This document shows, in pieces, positions 54,384 through 63,357 of a stretch of DNA of 64,000 bases. The stretch lies in NCBI RefSeq assembly GCF_014332695.1, contig NZ_MBUA01000023.1, forward strand, positions 248,001 to 312,000. The letters run 5' to 3'. A program made the position numbers and the translations under genes. The stretch is from Flavihumibacter stibioxidans. GTDB taxonomy: Bacteria > Bacteroidota > Bacteroidia > Chitinophagales > Chitinophagaceae. The notes under the pieces were generated by a model. That model saw only the letters and a list, made by a program, of their open reading frames with translations, was not told where the DNA came from and ran no database searches. Numbering within the stretch: the first letter of the stretch is position 1; the number at the start of each line of letters is the position of its first letter.

Positions 54384-56768
54384 ATGAAAAAAATCTGTAT
54401 TGTCTTCAGTTTGCTCTTAGTGAATTTTATCGCCAGGTCGCAGGCCTCACTGGCACCCCTAACCGTAGAAAAAATCATGAAGGATCCCAGATGGATGGGC
54501 ACCCAGCCATCCAACCTGCAGTGGGGAGCAGATGGAACAACACTTTATTTTGACTGGAACCCCGAAAATGCCCTCGCGGATTCCCTATATTATATAACCA
54601 TGGATAACAGGGTGCCCAGGAAAGCCACTCCAATGCAAAAGAAAGACCTGCTGCCCGCCAGGAACCTGGTCTATAACCATGCCAGGACGCAGTACCTATA
54701 TACCAAGGAGGGCGATCTGTATCTGACGGAGGTAAAGACCGCACAGACAAAAAGAATAACCCAAACCGCGAGTCCGGAGAGCAACCCGGTCTTCGCATAC
54801 AACGATACCAAAGTGGTGTATCAGCAGAATATGGACCTTTTTGCCTGGGACATCAAAACAGGTGAACTACAGCAATTGATCAGTTTCCAGAAAGCGCCGG
54901 CTCCTTCAAGGGGTCAGGAAAAGAAAGGAAATACACAGGAAGAATGGCTGAAGAAAGACCAGTTGGAATGGCTGGAAGTGGTGAAAGATAGAAAGCAGAA
55001 ACAGGATGCTGCAGAAGCCTACACGAAAAGCCTTCCAAAAACCAGGGGAGTTCGCAGTGTATATTATGGCGACAGGCTGGTCAGGAATGCGCAGGTCAGC
55101 GCAGATGGGCGTTTCATCTCCTATATCCTGTTTTCTATGGACCAGTCGTCCAAACGGACCATCATACCCAATTATGTAACGGAAAGCGGATTCACCGAAG
55201 ATATCAATGGACGCACCAAGGTGGGCACCAGCTTCGGCAGCAGTGAACTCTATGTGTACGACAGCCAGAAAGATACCGTGTTCACTATAAAAACAGATTC
55301 ACTGCCAGGTATAACCGATTTACCGGATTATACCAGGGACTATCCTGCCAAAATAGAAAAGGACGCGAAGAAAAAACCATCGCGCGGGGTGAATGTCAGC
55401 AGGATAAGCTGGTCACCCAAGGGGGCCCATTGTGTGGTGGAAATTGTTTCAGCCGATAATAAAGATCGCTGGCTGATGCAGCTGGATGGAGCCAGCGGCA
55501 GGCTGTCACTGCTCGACCGGCAGCGCGATGAAGCCTGGATCGGAGGCCCCGGTATCAGCAGTTTCGGCTCCAATTCCGGCTGGATCAATGAAAACGAATT
55601 CTGGTACCAGTCGGAAGCAAGTGGCTATTCACATTTGTACAGTTATCATTTTGGTAGCGGGAAAAAGACAACCCTTACCCATGGCAACTGGGAAGTGCAG
55701 GGAGTAACGCTGTCGGCTGACCGAAAATATTTTTATCTCACCACCAATGAAGTGCATGCCGGGGAAAAGCATTTTTATAGATTGCCCGTAACCGGTGGCA
55801 AAGCGGATCGGCTCACCACCATGGAAGGAGCCAACCAGTCGGTATTATCGCCCAATGAAAAACAGATCGCCTATCTCCACTCCTATTCCAACAAACCATG
55901 GGAGTTGTACCTGCAGGACAATAAGGCTGGGGCGAGGCCGCAACAAATTACGGATAAGGCGCAGAGTGAGTTATTCCGATCCTATTCCTGGCGTGATCCT
56001 GAGCTGGTGCAGATCCACGCGGCAGATGGCAAACTGGTTCCTGCCAGACTCTATCGGCCGGCGAATCCTGATCCTTCCAAACCGGCTGTGATCTTTGTTC
56101 ACGGTGCCGGATACCTGCAGAACGCGCACAAGTGGTGGAGCAGTTATTTTCGCGAATACATGTTCCACAACCTGCTGGCCGACCAGGGTTATTTTGTGCT
56201 TGATATGGACTACCGGGGTAGCGCCGGATATGGCCGCGACTGGCGTACGGGCATTTACCGCCACATGGGCGGAAAGGATCTGTCGGATCATGTGGATGGC
56301 GCCAAATGGCTGGCGGAGAAATATGGAGTGGACCCAAAGCGTATAGGCATCTACGGTGGATCATACGGAGGCTTTATCACACTGATGGGATTGTTTACTT
56401 CACCCGGAACCTTTGCGGCAGGTGCGGCGCTCAGGCCCGTTACCGACTGGGCACATTACAATCATGGTTATACGTCGAATATATTAAACAGTCCGGCTGT
56501 GGACAGCATTGCCTATCGCAGAAGCTCACCTATCTATTTTGCGGAAGGCCTGAAGGATCATTTGCTGATCTGTCATGGTGTGGTGGATGTGAATGTACAT
56601 TTCCAGGATGTGGTGCGACTGAACCAGCGCCTGATCGAACTCGGGAAGGACAACTGGCAGGTGGCCATGTATCCGGTGGAAGATCATGGATTTGTGGAAC
56701 CATCAAGCTGGACGGATGAGTACAAGAGAATCTATCGGTTGTTTGAGGATGTGCTGAAGAAGAAATAA
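54384..56768 (+). CDS. S9-family prolyl oligopeptidase (DPP4-like)
   Basis: 794 residues. Signal peptide, a beta-propeller region (about 30-540), then an alpha/beta-hydrolase domain: RIGIYGGSYGGFITL (nucleophile Ser, about residue 660), HGVVDVNVHFQD (Asp) and PVEDHGF (His). Cuts after Pro or related residues in periplasmic peptides. Confidence 0.92.
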   Translation: MKKICIVFSLLLVNFIARSQASLAPLTVEKIMKDPRWMGTQPSNLQWGADGTTLYFDWNPENALADSLYYITMDNRVPRKATPMQKKDLLPARNLVYNHARTQYLYTKEGDLYLTEVKTAQTKRITQTASPESNPVFAYNDTKVVYQQNMDLFAWDIKTGELQQLISFQKAPAPSRGQEKKGNTQEEWLKKDQLEWLEVVKDRKQKQDAAEAYTKSLPKTRGVRSVYYGDRLVRNAQVSADGRFISYILFSMDQSSKRTIIPNYVTESGFTEDINGRTKVGTSFGSSELYVYDSQKDTVFTIKTDSLPGITDLPDYTRDYPAKIEKDAKKKPSRGVNVSRISWSPKGAHCVVEIVSADNKDRWLMQLDGASGRLSLLDRQRDEAWIGGPGISSFGSNSGWINENEFWYQSEASGYSHLYSYHFGSGKKTTLTHGNWEVQGVTLSADRKYFYLTTNEVHAGEKHFYRLPVTGGKADRLTTMEGANQSVLSPNEKQIAYLHSYSNKPWELYLQDNKAGARPQQITDKAQSELFRSYSWRDPELVQIHAADGKLVPARLYRPANPDPSKPAVIFVHGAGYLQNAHKWWSSYFREYMFHNLLADQGYFVLDMDYRGSAGYGRDWRTGIYRHMGGKDLSDHVDGAKWLAEKYGVDPKRIGIYGGSYGGFITLMGLFTSPGTFAAGAALRPVTDWAHYNHGYTSNILNSPAVDSIAYRRSSPIYFAEGLKDHLLICHGVVDVNVHFQDVVRLNQRLIELGKDNWQVAMYPVEDHGFVEPSSWTDEYKRIYRLFEDVLKKK

Positions 56769-56835
56769 TACCATGATTTTGGTGCCGGCTGTATAAAACT
56801 TAACCTGGATTAAGTCCTGTCCTTAACCTGTATTA

Positions 56836-56867
56836 TTGGAAAACCTCTGCCTGCTGGTGTAGTTTTG
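56836..56867 (+). promoter_or_regulatory. Probable promoter of the pirin pair
   Basis: TTG (56836-56838), 21 nt, TAGTTTTG (56860-56867), an exact -7 match 23 nt before the ATG. Confidence 0.55.
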
Positions 56868-56890
56868 CGGTAATAAAAAAAGGAGAGGTT

Positions 56891-57760
56891 ATGAATAAGA
56901 AAATCGATCGCGTCTTTACCCGCCCTGCACAACCCGGAATGGTGGGCGATGGATTCAGGGTATATCATTATTTTCCTGGTGGCATGCTTACACAACGCAG
57001 GATCAGTCCCTTTTTGATGCTGGACTTCAACGCCGAATATGACTTTGGAAAGTCTGAGAAAATCAGGGGCGTGGATGTGCATCCGCATAAAGGATTTGAA
57101 ACTGTTACCATTGCCTACCAGGGCGCCGTGGAGCACCACGACAGCGCGGGCAATCATGGCATCATCTATCCCGGTGATGTGCAATGGATGACAGCTGGTG
57201 CAGGTATCCTGCACAAGGAATATCATGAAAGGGAATTCGCGCGCAGGGGCGGACCATTTGAAATGGTTCAGCTCTGGGTCAACCTTCCTGCAAAAAATAA
57301 ATCAGTGGCTCCGCATTACCAGGAATTGAAAGCGGAGAAGATGGGTAAGTTCAACCTGGAGAATGATGGTGGAACCGTAAATGTTATCGCGGGCAATTTC
57401 AATGGGGTAGCGGGTCCGGCCGAAACCTATTCACCCGTGCATCTCTTTGACATCAGGATGAATGCGGGTGGAAACCTATCTACATCTATAGATGCCAGTT
57501 ATAATACAGCGATCCTGGTGGTGAAGGGTACAGTAAGCATCAACGGCACCCCTGCGCCGGAACACAGCCTGGTATTGCATGGACATGAAGGCACCGATAT
57601 ATCCATCACCGCAGAAAAAGACAGCATCTTGCTGCTGATGAGCGGCGAGCCGATTGAAGAACCCATTGCCAGCTATGGTCCCTTTGTGATGAATACACAG
57701 CAGGAGATCTATGAAGCAATAGAAGATTTCCAGGCAGGAAAATTCGGCCATCTTGATTAA
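56891..57760 (+). CDS. Pirin-family protein, copy 1
   Basis: 289 residues, bicupin. N-terminal cupin with metal ligands in VHPHKGFETVTIAYQGAVEHHDS and VQWMTAGAGILHKE; C-terminal pirin domain LLLMSGEPIEEPIASYGPFVMNT. Pirins are oxidases of flavonoids or redox sensors. Copy 2 follows after 17 nt. Confidence 0.93.
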   Translation: MNKKIDRVFTRPAQPGMVGDGFRVYHYFPGGMLTQRRISPFLMLDFNAEYDFGKSEKIRGVDVHPHKGFETVTIAYQGAVEHHDSAGNHGIIYPGDVQWMTAGAGILHKEYHEREFARRGGPFEMVQLWVNLPAKNKSVAPHYQELKAEKMGKFNLENDGGTVNVIAGNFNGVAGPAETYSPVHLFDIRMNAGGNLSTSIDASYNTAILVVKGTVSINGTPAPEHSLVLHGHEGTDISITAEKDSILLLMSGEPIEEPIASYGPFVMNTQQEIYEAIEDFQAGKFGHLD

Positions 57761-57777
57761 CCCGTAAAGATTGCGTT

Positions 57778-58632
57778 ATGAAAAAAGGCATCCTGCATAT
57801 ATTATCCGGTCGCAGCAAACAGATCACGCCGGAGGAATCGGTGCTGCAACCCCTGCCCCATAAGGATTTCCGGTTTGCCAATCCGATAATTGTGATCCAT
57901 CATATTGGTCCTTTGAAGATTAATGCCGGCGCTGCATCCCGTATCCATCCCCACCCCCACCGTGGGTTTGCACCGGTAACTTTTTTGTTGCAGGGTGAAG
58001 CATATCATCGCGACAGTATGGGAAACGAAGGGTTCATGAAAGCAGGTGATGTGCAATGGATGTTTGCGGGCAAGGGTATCCTGCACAGCGAAGGTCCAAC
58101 GAAAGAGTTATTGGCGGGAGGTGGCGATTATGAGTTGATCCAGATATGGGTCAATGTACCGGCTCGGCACAAATGGGATGACCCCTATTATAAACAGGCA
58201 GGCAGGGAAGAGATGCCGCTGGTTTCTGAAGAGCCCGGTGTTGATCTGCGTCTCGCGAGCGGTGAGTATGAGGGACTGAAAGGGCCACTGGAGAGTTTCA
58301 CTCCGGTTGTTTCAATAGTGGGGAGCGTGGCGAAAGGCAGCAGGTACCAGTTCACCGCCAAGGCGGGATACTGGACCTTGCTTTATGTGGCCTCGGGTAG
58401 CATAGCGGTGGACCAGGAACTCATCGGGCCGCAACAACTGGTGGTATTTGAAAAAGGCAATGAGGAAATTCAAATTAGCGCGTCGGAAGATGCACGGTTG
58501 CTGTACCTGTCTGCCAAGCCCATCGAAGAACCCATTGCTGCGAAGGATAATTTTGTAATGAACACAGAGGCAGAGGTTAACCAGGCGATGGAGGATTATC
58601 AGAAAGGCTTGTTTGGGGAGCTACTTTTTTAA
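57778..58632 (+). CDS. Pirin-family protein, copy 2
   Basis: 284 residues, same bicupin pattern (PHPHRGFAPVTFLLQGEAYHRDS, VQWMFAGKGILHSE, LSAKPIEEPIAAKDNFVMNT). A diverged tandem duplicate of copy 1. Its end overlaps the opposite Crp-type gene by 12 bp. Confidence 0.93.
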   Translation: MKKGILHILSGRSKQITPEESVLQPLPHKDFRFANPIIVIHHIGPLKINAGAASRIHPHPHRGFAPVTFLLQGEAYHRDSMGNEGFMKAGDVQWMFAGKGILHSEGPTKELLAGGGDYELIQIWVNVPARHKWDDPYYKQAGREEMPLVSEEPGVDLRLASGEYEGLKGPLESFTPVVSIVGSVAKGSRYQFTAKAGYWTLLYVASGSIAVDQELIGPQQLVVFEKGNEEIQISASEDARLLYLSAKPIEEPIAAKDNFVMNTEAEVNQAMEDYQKGLFGELLF

Positions 58633-59250
58633 CGCCGGCTGGCTCATCATTTTGCTGAAAAATTCTGGTGTAACACCAATATAGGAAGCAATCTGTTTCT
58701 GTGGCAACTGGTCGATCAGTGAGGGATACAACTGGCAAAACGCAGCATAGCGATCACGTGCGGGCATACTTAGGTGATTCAGCAAGCGCGACTGATAAGC
58801 AGCCAGTGAATTCTCTGCCAGCACCCTGAAATAGGTTTCGAATATTGGGTGTTTGGTGTAGAGTTCCTGCATGGAAGACCAGCGCAGTTGGAACACCGTA
58901 CTGTTCTCCAGTGCATCAATATAAAGTCTGCCAGCTTGTTGCTTTAGTATGCTGCCCATATCGCCGACCCACCATCCCGGCGGAGCAAACTGGATCACAT
59001 GCTCCACCCCGGTTTTATCCACTGCAAAGAGTCGCAGCAAACCTGTATCAACAAAATTCGAGTAGTAGCTGATATCCCCTTCATAGATCAGCACATCCTT
59101 TTTTCTCAGTTTTTTCACCTGGACAAGGGAAAGCAGCTCAGCTTTTGCCTCTTCGGTTAATGTGACCAGTTTTTCAATATGCTGTATAAGGCTGTTCGGT
59201 TCCATCACGGCGACACTTGAGGCAGCAATTTCGGAAATAAATCCCATCAT
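58621..59250 (-). CDS. Crp/Fnr-type regulator
   Basis: 209 residues from 59250 (59205 gives a more usual length). cNMP barrel (KKLRKKDVLIYEGDISYYSNFVDTGLLRLFAVDKTGVEHVIQFAPPGWWVGDMGS) and HTH region QKQIASYIGVTPEFFSKM. Overlaps the response-regulator stop by 4 bp, so it is probably the last gene of the histidine-kinase operon. It may also act on the convergent pirin genes. Confidence 0.9.
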   Translation of the reverse strand: MMGFISEIAASSVAVMEPNSLIQHIEKLVTLTEEAKAELLSLVQVKKLRKKDVLIYEGDISYYSNFVDTGLLRLFAVDKTGVEHVIQFAPPGWWVGDMGSILKQQAGRLYIDALENSTVFQLRWSSMQELYTKHPIFETYFRVLAENSLAAYQSRLLNHLSMPARDRYAAFCQLYPSLIDQLPQKQIASYIGVTPEFFSKMMSQPALKK

Positions 59251-59960
59251 CCTATCCTTCGCACCAGTTTGTCAACCGCTTCCCGGTAAGTTTCACCAAT
59301 GGGCAATTCGATATCGTTCAGGAAGAGGCTTGATTTCCGCACCGCAGTGATGCTTTCAATGGATACAATATAGGACTTGTGAATGCGGATAAAACGCGAA
59401 GACGGCAGCTCAGGTTCCAGTGTTTTCAGGCTGATCCTGAACAGCAACGTTTTCGTTTGTGCCTTCAGGTGAATTTTCACATAGTCGCGCAACCCCTCCA
59501 TCCAGGTGATATCATTGAACAAGATTTTAACCTGGCTGTAATCAGCACTCAGGAAGATGAAATCTTTCGCCGGCTGTGGGAGGCCCGTTCCTTTGGAAGC
59601 TTTTAATTCATACATTTCTTTTGCCCGGTTACAGGCTTTTATAAAACGATCCAGCGATACGGGTTTCACCAGGTAATCCACCACCGCCAGGTTATAACTC
59701 TCCAGGGCATATTCCTTGTACGCTGTAATGAAGATCACCAGCGGTTTCTGCTCCAGGCTGCCGATCAATTGAAGGCCGGTTAACCCCGGCATCTGGATGT
59801 CTACGAAAACCAGGTCAACATGTTGTTCGCCCAGGATTTTCATTGCATCAAAAGCATTTCTGCAGGATGCCACCAGTTCGAGGTAGGGAACCTTGCTGAT
59901 ATTATCTTCCAGCAGCTTCAATGCCAGGGGTTCGTCGTCTATGGCTATACATTTTATCAT
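59247..59960 (-). CDS. LytTR response regulator
   Basis: 237 residues. Receiver with phospho-acceptor Asp54 (VFVDIQMPG) and C-terminal LytTR DNA-binding domain (FIFLSADYSQVKILFNDITWMEGLRDYVKIHL ... FIRIHKSYIVSIESI). Its ATG overlaps the kinase stop by 1 bp. Confidence 0.95.
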   Translation of the reverse strand: MIKCIAIDDEPLALKLLEDNISKVPYLELVASCRNAFDAMKILGEQHVDLVFVDIQMPGLTGLQLIGSLEQKPLVIFITAYKEYALESYNLAVVDYLVKPVSLDRFIKACNRAKEMYELKASKGTGLPQPAKDFIFLSADYSQVKILFNDITWMEGLRDYVKIHLKAQTKTLLFRISLKTLEPELPSSRFIRIHKSYIVSIESITAVRKSSLFLNDIELPIGETYREAVDKLVRRIG

Positions 59961-60994
59961 CAGGAGACCTCCAGTTTCAATTGAATAGTAAACCAGCCAT
60001 CCTGGTTGTTGATGTTCAGTTCGTGTTTGCCAGGATATAGCAGTTTCAATCTCCTTTTTACATTTGACAGACCGATGCCGGAGGTTTTATCCTTCACAGC
60101 AGGGGCTGATTCGAACCGGTTCCTGACGGTAAAGTACAACTTGTTGTTGTCAACGGACAGACGCAGGGATATATCCGGACCCGGCATCATTCCACCCCCA
60201 TGCTTAAACGCATTTTCCACAAAAGGGATCAGCAACATGGGCTCAATGCTGTGCCAGTTTTCCCTGATATCGAATTGTGCATCGAAATGAAGTTCTTCGC
60301 CGAATCTTTGCTTTTGAAGATCGATATAGTCGTGCATGTATTCCACTTCCTGCACAATCGGCACTTTTTCCTCATCGGTTTCGTACAGCATGTAACGCAT
60401 GAGGGAAGAGAGTTTCAGGATGGTAGGTTCCAGTTCATCACTTTTGATGCGCGCAAGGGCGGCTATATTATTCAGCACATTAAAAAGAAAATGCGGACTG
60501 ATCTGCGACCGGAGAAAAGCAAGTTCTGTTTTCAGGTTTTCACTTTGCCTTTCCTTTTCCAGCTTTTCAGTCTCCATGCGATCGGAAATGGTTTTATAGG
60601 TAGCACTCAGCGCAATGGTGAACAGGAAGGGCAGGATATTATGATAGGCCGCAACCCAGAAATGAATGGTATTGGGCCGGTACATCAGGTAAAATAAAGC
60701 AACATGGATACCCATGAGGCCAATGAAAATAAGCAGGAGAAAAGCTACATACCTGAGGAATCTGCGGCTGTAAAAAAATGCAGGAATCAGTACGAACGCA
60801 TTTAAATAGAATATTAAAACCCAGAACAGGTCCGTAAGGGTATCAAAGGTTTGAAATTCATCCCTTTTAATACCTCCTACGGGTCTCTTTCCATGAGAGT
60901 CCGCAAAAATATATGGCACTACAAAGATGATGGCCCAGGCCAGCAGGTGCAGCAGCCATTTGTATTTTACGTTGGTAAAGAAAAATTTTTTCAT
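59960..60994 (-). CDS. LytS-type sensor histidine kinase
   Basis: 344 residues. About four N-terminal membrane helices with no large periplasmic loop, then the His_kinase domain FLRSQISPHFLFNVLNNIAALARI (phospho-His in SPHF) and an ATPase domain PFVENAFKHGG ... GIGLSNVKRRL. Partner of the LytTR regulator directly downstream. Confidence 0.95.
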   Translation of the reverse strand: MKKFFFTNVKYKWLLHLLAWAIIFVVPYIFADSHGKRPVGGIKRDEFQTFDTLTDLFWVLIFYLNAFVLIPAFFYSRRFLRYVAFLLLIFIGLMGIHVALFYLMYRPNTIHFWVAAYHNILPFLFTIALSATYKTISDRMETEKLEKERQSENLKTELAFLRSQISPHFLFNVLNNIAALARIKSDELEPTILKLSSLMRYMLYETDEEKVPIVQEVEYMHDYIDLQKQRFGEELHFDAQFDIRENWHSIEPMLLIPFVENAFKHGGGMMPGPDISLRLSVDNNKLYFTVRNRFESAPAVKDKTSGIGLSNVKRRLKLLYPGKHELNINNQDGWFTIQLKLEVS

Positions 60995-61000
60995 ACCATT

Positions 61001-61531
61001 TTACATTAACATCAGCAGGATCGCCGCCACTGCACCGGTTACCGCCAGGTACACGCCACTGCTGAATAATTTTGTTCCCGGTTTGAACATCCAGAAAGAG
61101 GATATTGCCATGAAAAACATCAATATACCAAATACCAATGTAAAATAGTGTCGCAATGATTTACTGGGAGTTTTGTGAAGATCCACAAAGGGAGTAATCC
61201 AACTGTACAATTCTTTGGTGGTATAGCTGGCGAGTCCGCTGCCCTGGTCATAACTGCCTTCCTGGAAATACATTTTGCCACCTTCCGATTTGGTAACCCG
61301 AAAGTTCCTGAGCTTGAGTTCTGCACCCAGCGCAGCTTCCGACAGGGCCGGCGCCAGTTGTTTCTCGTGCTGAATTTCCTGCTTCAGCCAATCGGTATCG
61401 CGGTAGGTTTGAACCACTCCGCTGAGACTGTAAATAACAAGTAGTCCCACGATAAAGAACCCGATCTTGTTGTGAAGATAGCGCATGTACCAGCGCAGGT
61501 TTTTCCTGTTTGGTTTAGTTTCCTGTTTCAT
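61001..61531 (-). CDS. PepSY-associated membrane protein
   Basis: 176 residues. Membrane helix near the N-terminus (HNKIGFFIVGLLVIYSLSGVVQTYRDT, the PepSY_TM start), a small periplasmic part and two C-terminal helices. Such proteins often accompany TonB receptors or ferric reductases; the remnant of a receptor gene lies directly upstream. Confidence 0.8.
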   Translation of the reverse strand: MKQETKPNRKNLRWYMRYLHNKIGFFIVGLLVIYSLSGVVQTYRDTDWLKQEIQHEKQLAPALSEAALGAELKLRNFRVTKSEGGKMYFQEGSYDQGSGLASYTTKELYSWITPFVDLHKTPSKSLRHYFTLVFGILMFFMAISSFWMFKPGTKLFSSGVYLAVTGAVAAILLMLM

Positions 61532-61906
61532 GATTGGTTATTTAATTGTGTTTGATTCTTTTTTGTTCTTCTGTTGGTTGTGCCCGCTGCCACCTGGCCG
61601 ATGGGAAGCGACAGCGCCAGTCCTTCATCGCGATTGCGGGTGGAATAGAATCCTGACACCTAAGCCGGCCATCCCTTGCCAAAGCTGAACTGGTTGTTGA
61701 CATTGAGTTCCAGGGTCCACTGGCAGACGCGGAGCGGAAAACAGTTCACTTCGCATCATAGCTGTTCCTGAAAAGATTGGCAAAAAAGATGCAGGTGTAC
61801 CTGCGGGTAACTGGTATGGTGGCGCTTTCGGGGAGGCCGGCATTATAGCGTGTACCAATATTCCCGGTGCTGAATTTTTCATACTGAAAGTTTAATTCAG
61901 TACAAA
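61530..61906 (-). pseudogene. TonB-dependent receptor C-terminal remnant
   Basis: On the minus strand, ELNFQYEKFSTGNIGTRYN ... RNSYDAK and, in another frame, WTLELNVNNQFSFGKGWPA, stop, VSGFYSTRNRDEGLALSLPIGQVAAG. The second part is a clear outer-membrane beta-barrel segment. The frame ends overlapping the PepSY ATG, so the two were once coupled. Frameshift, stop codon and missing ends make it non-functional. Confidence 0.78.
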
Positions 61907-62019
61907 CATAAACTGGCAAACGACCCCTGTAATTTGACCTGATGCAAACCGGTGAAAGTTTGCTGCGAACCCCCCATTTTCAGGTTCGTTACCTGTAAAA
62001 CTGCCGGAAATGTTGCTTT

Positions 62020-63348
62020 TTAAACAGGGAAATCCCCGCAGGCAATGGCAGCACCGAGCGCGCTGGCCTGCGAAATATTCATAGAAAGCACCCCGACTGC
62101 TTCCAGTTTATCCTGCAATAAGCGCATGAAAATCGGGTTTCGGCTGAACCCACCATCAACAAATAATTGCTGCACGGCTGCATTGCGTAACACCAGTTGG
62201 CTGGAGTAACACTGTAATTCTACCAGGTCGAGCATCAACTGGTGATAGGCTACAGTGGCATTCGCATAGTCGTGCAGGTTACGCGATATAAATCGCAGTG
62301 ATTCTATCAGCGGAACATTTTGCTGTATCTGTAAGGGTGTAGTAACCGCGCTGCGAAGGGAGTGAATAATATCAGCATCGTATGCTGTCGACTGAAGCGC
62401 TATGGGATCAACACCGAAAAAATCTACCATCCTCGCTACCTGCTTTTCATGTTCATGTCCGGCAAATAAGCGGGAAGCTTTTACCGGCTGACCCTTAAAA
62501 CCCAGGTAACATAGACAATCGGCCTGAAGTTCTGCTGCAGATAGAGGCTCTGCATTAAAAGGATTTAAAGTGATGCACCAGGTGCCGGTGGACAATAATG
62601 CAAATGGCTCGCTGAAACGTTTTATGTAGGGGACCAGCGCAGCAGAACTATCGTGCATGCCTATCCCACAGAGAAATTTGTGGCCCTTATAGGAAACTAG
62701 TTCCGTATGGGTAGAATCTTTGACGGGTGCCAGTTTTTGATCAATGCCCTCTGTCTTCACCCAATGGTGGTAATCCATTTTAGCATAGTTCCAGAGACCG
62801 GTATGGCAGCCGATGCTGGTTATATCGGAATAAGGTTTTCCGGTCAACAGGAAGGAAAAATATTGCGGCAGGTGAAGGGCAAACTGCACACGCCTGAAAA
62901 GTTCCGGCTTTTCCATTTTTATCCGGTACAACTGCAAGCCGGAATTCAGGTTACCCAAAACCGGCGAGGCCGTTTCGAGCGACCAGGTTTCTTCGCCGCC
63001 GTATTGCTGATAAAATTTATCGAACAGTTCCTGCGGATAGGGCTTAAGATAATTGTACAGGGGCGTTATGGGTTTGCCCTGTTCATTTACATTAACAAAG
63101 CTGGCGCCATAAGCGGAGAAATTGACGGCTTTCAATTCAAATGCCGGATCCGCCAACAGTTCATCCAGGCATAAAAAGATCCAGTGGGTGATTGACTGCA
63201 GGTCATCGCAGGGAAATCCATCTTCATCGGTGATCTCTTCAATACGGATTGCCATTTCTTTCACCACCTGGTAATGTGCATCAAAGAGCAGCAGTTTCTT
63301 ATTGGTCTTACCGATATCAAAAACAGCAATAACAGGTATGGCAGTCAT
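62020..63348 (-). CDS. FGGY carbohydrate kinase (rhamnulokinase-like)
   Basis: 442 residues. N-terminal VIAVFDIGKTNKKLLLFD (phosphate 1 loop) and C-terminal LFVDGGFSRNPIFMRLL (adenosine motif). The gene before it in the operon encodes an L-rhamnose-type isomerase, so L-rhamnulose is the likely substrate. 9 nt separate the two genes. Confidence 0.88.
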   Translation of the reverse strand: MTAIPVIAVFDIGKTNKKLLLFDAHYQVVKEMAIRIEEITDEDGFPCDDLQSITHWIFLCLDELLADPAFELKAVNFSAYGASFVNVNEQGKPITPLYNYLKPYPQELFDKFYQQYGGEETWSLETASPVLGNLNSGLQLYRIKMEKPELFRRVQFALHLPQYFSFLLTGKPYSDITSIGCHTGLWNYAKMDYHHWVKTEGIDQKLAPVKDSTHTELVSYKGHKFLCGIGMHDSSAALVPYIKRFSEPFALLSTGTWCITLNPFNAEPLSAAELQADCLCYLGFKGQPVKASRLFAGHEHEKQVARMVDFFGVDPIALQSTAYDADIIHSLRSAVTTPLQIQQNVPLIESLRFISRNLHDYANATVAYHQLMLDLVELQCYSSQLVLRNAAVQQLFVDGGFSRNPIFMRLLQDKLEAVGVLSMNISQASALGAAIACGDFPV

Positions 63349-63357
63349 GGTAAAAGT

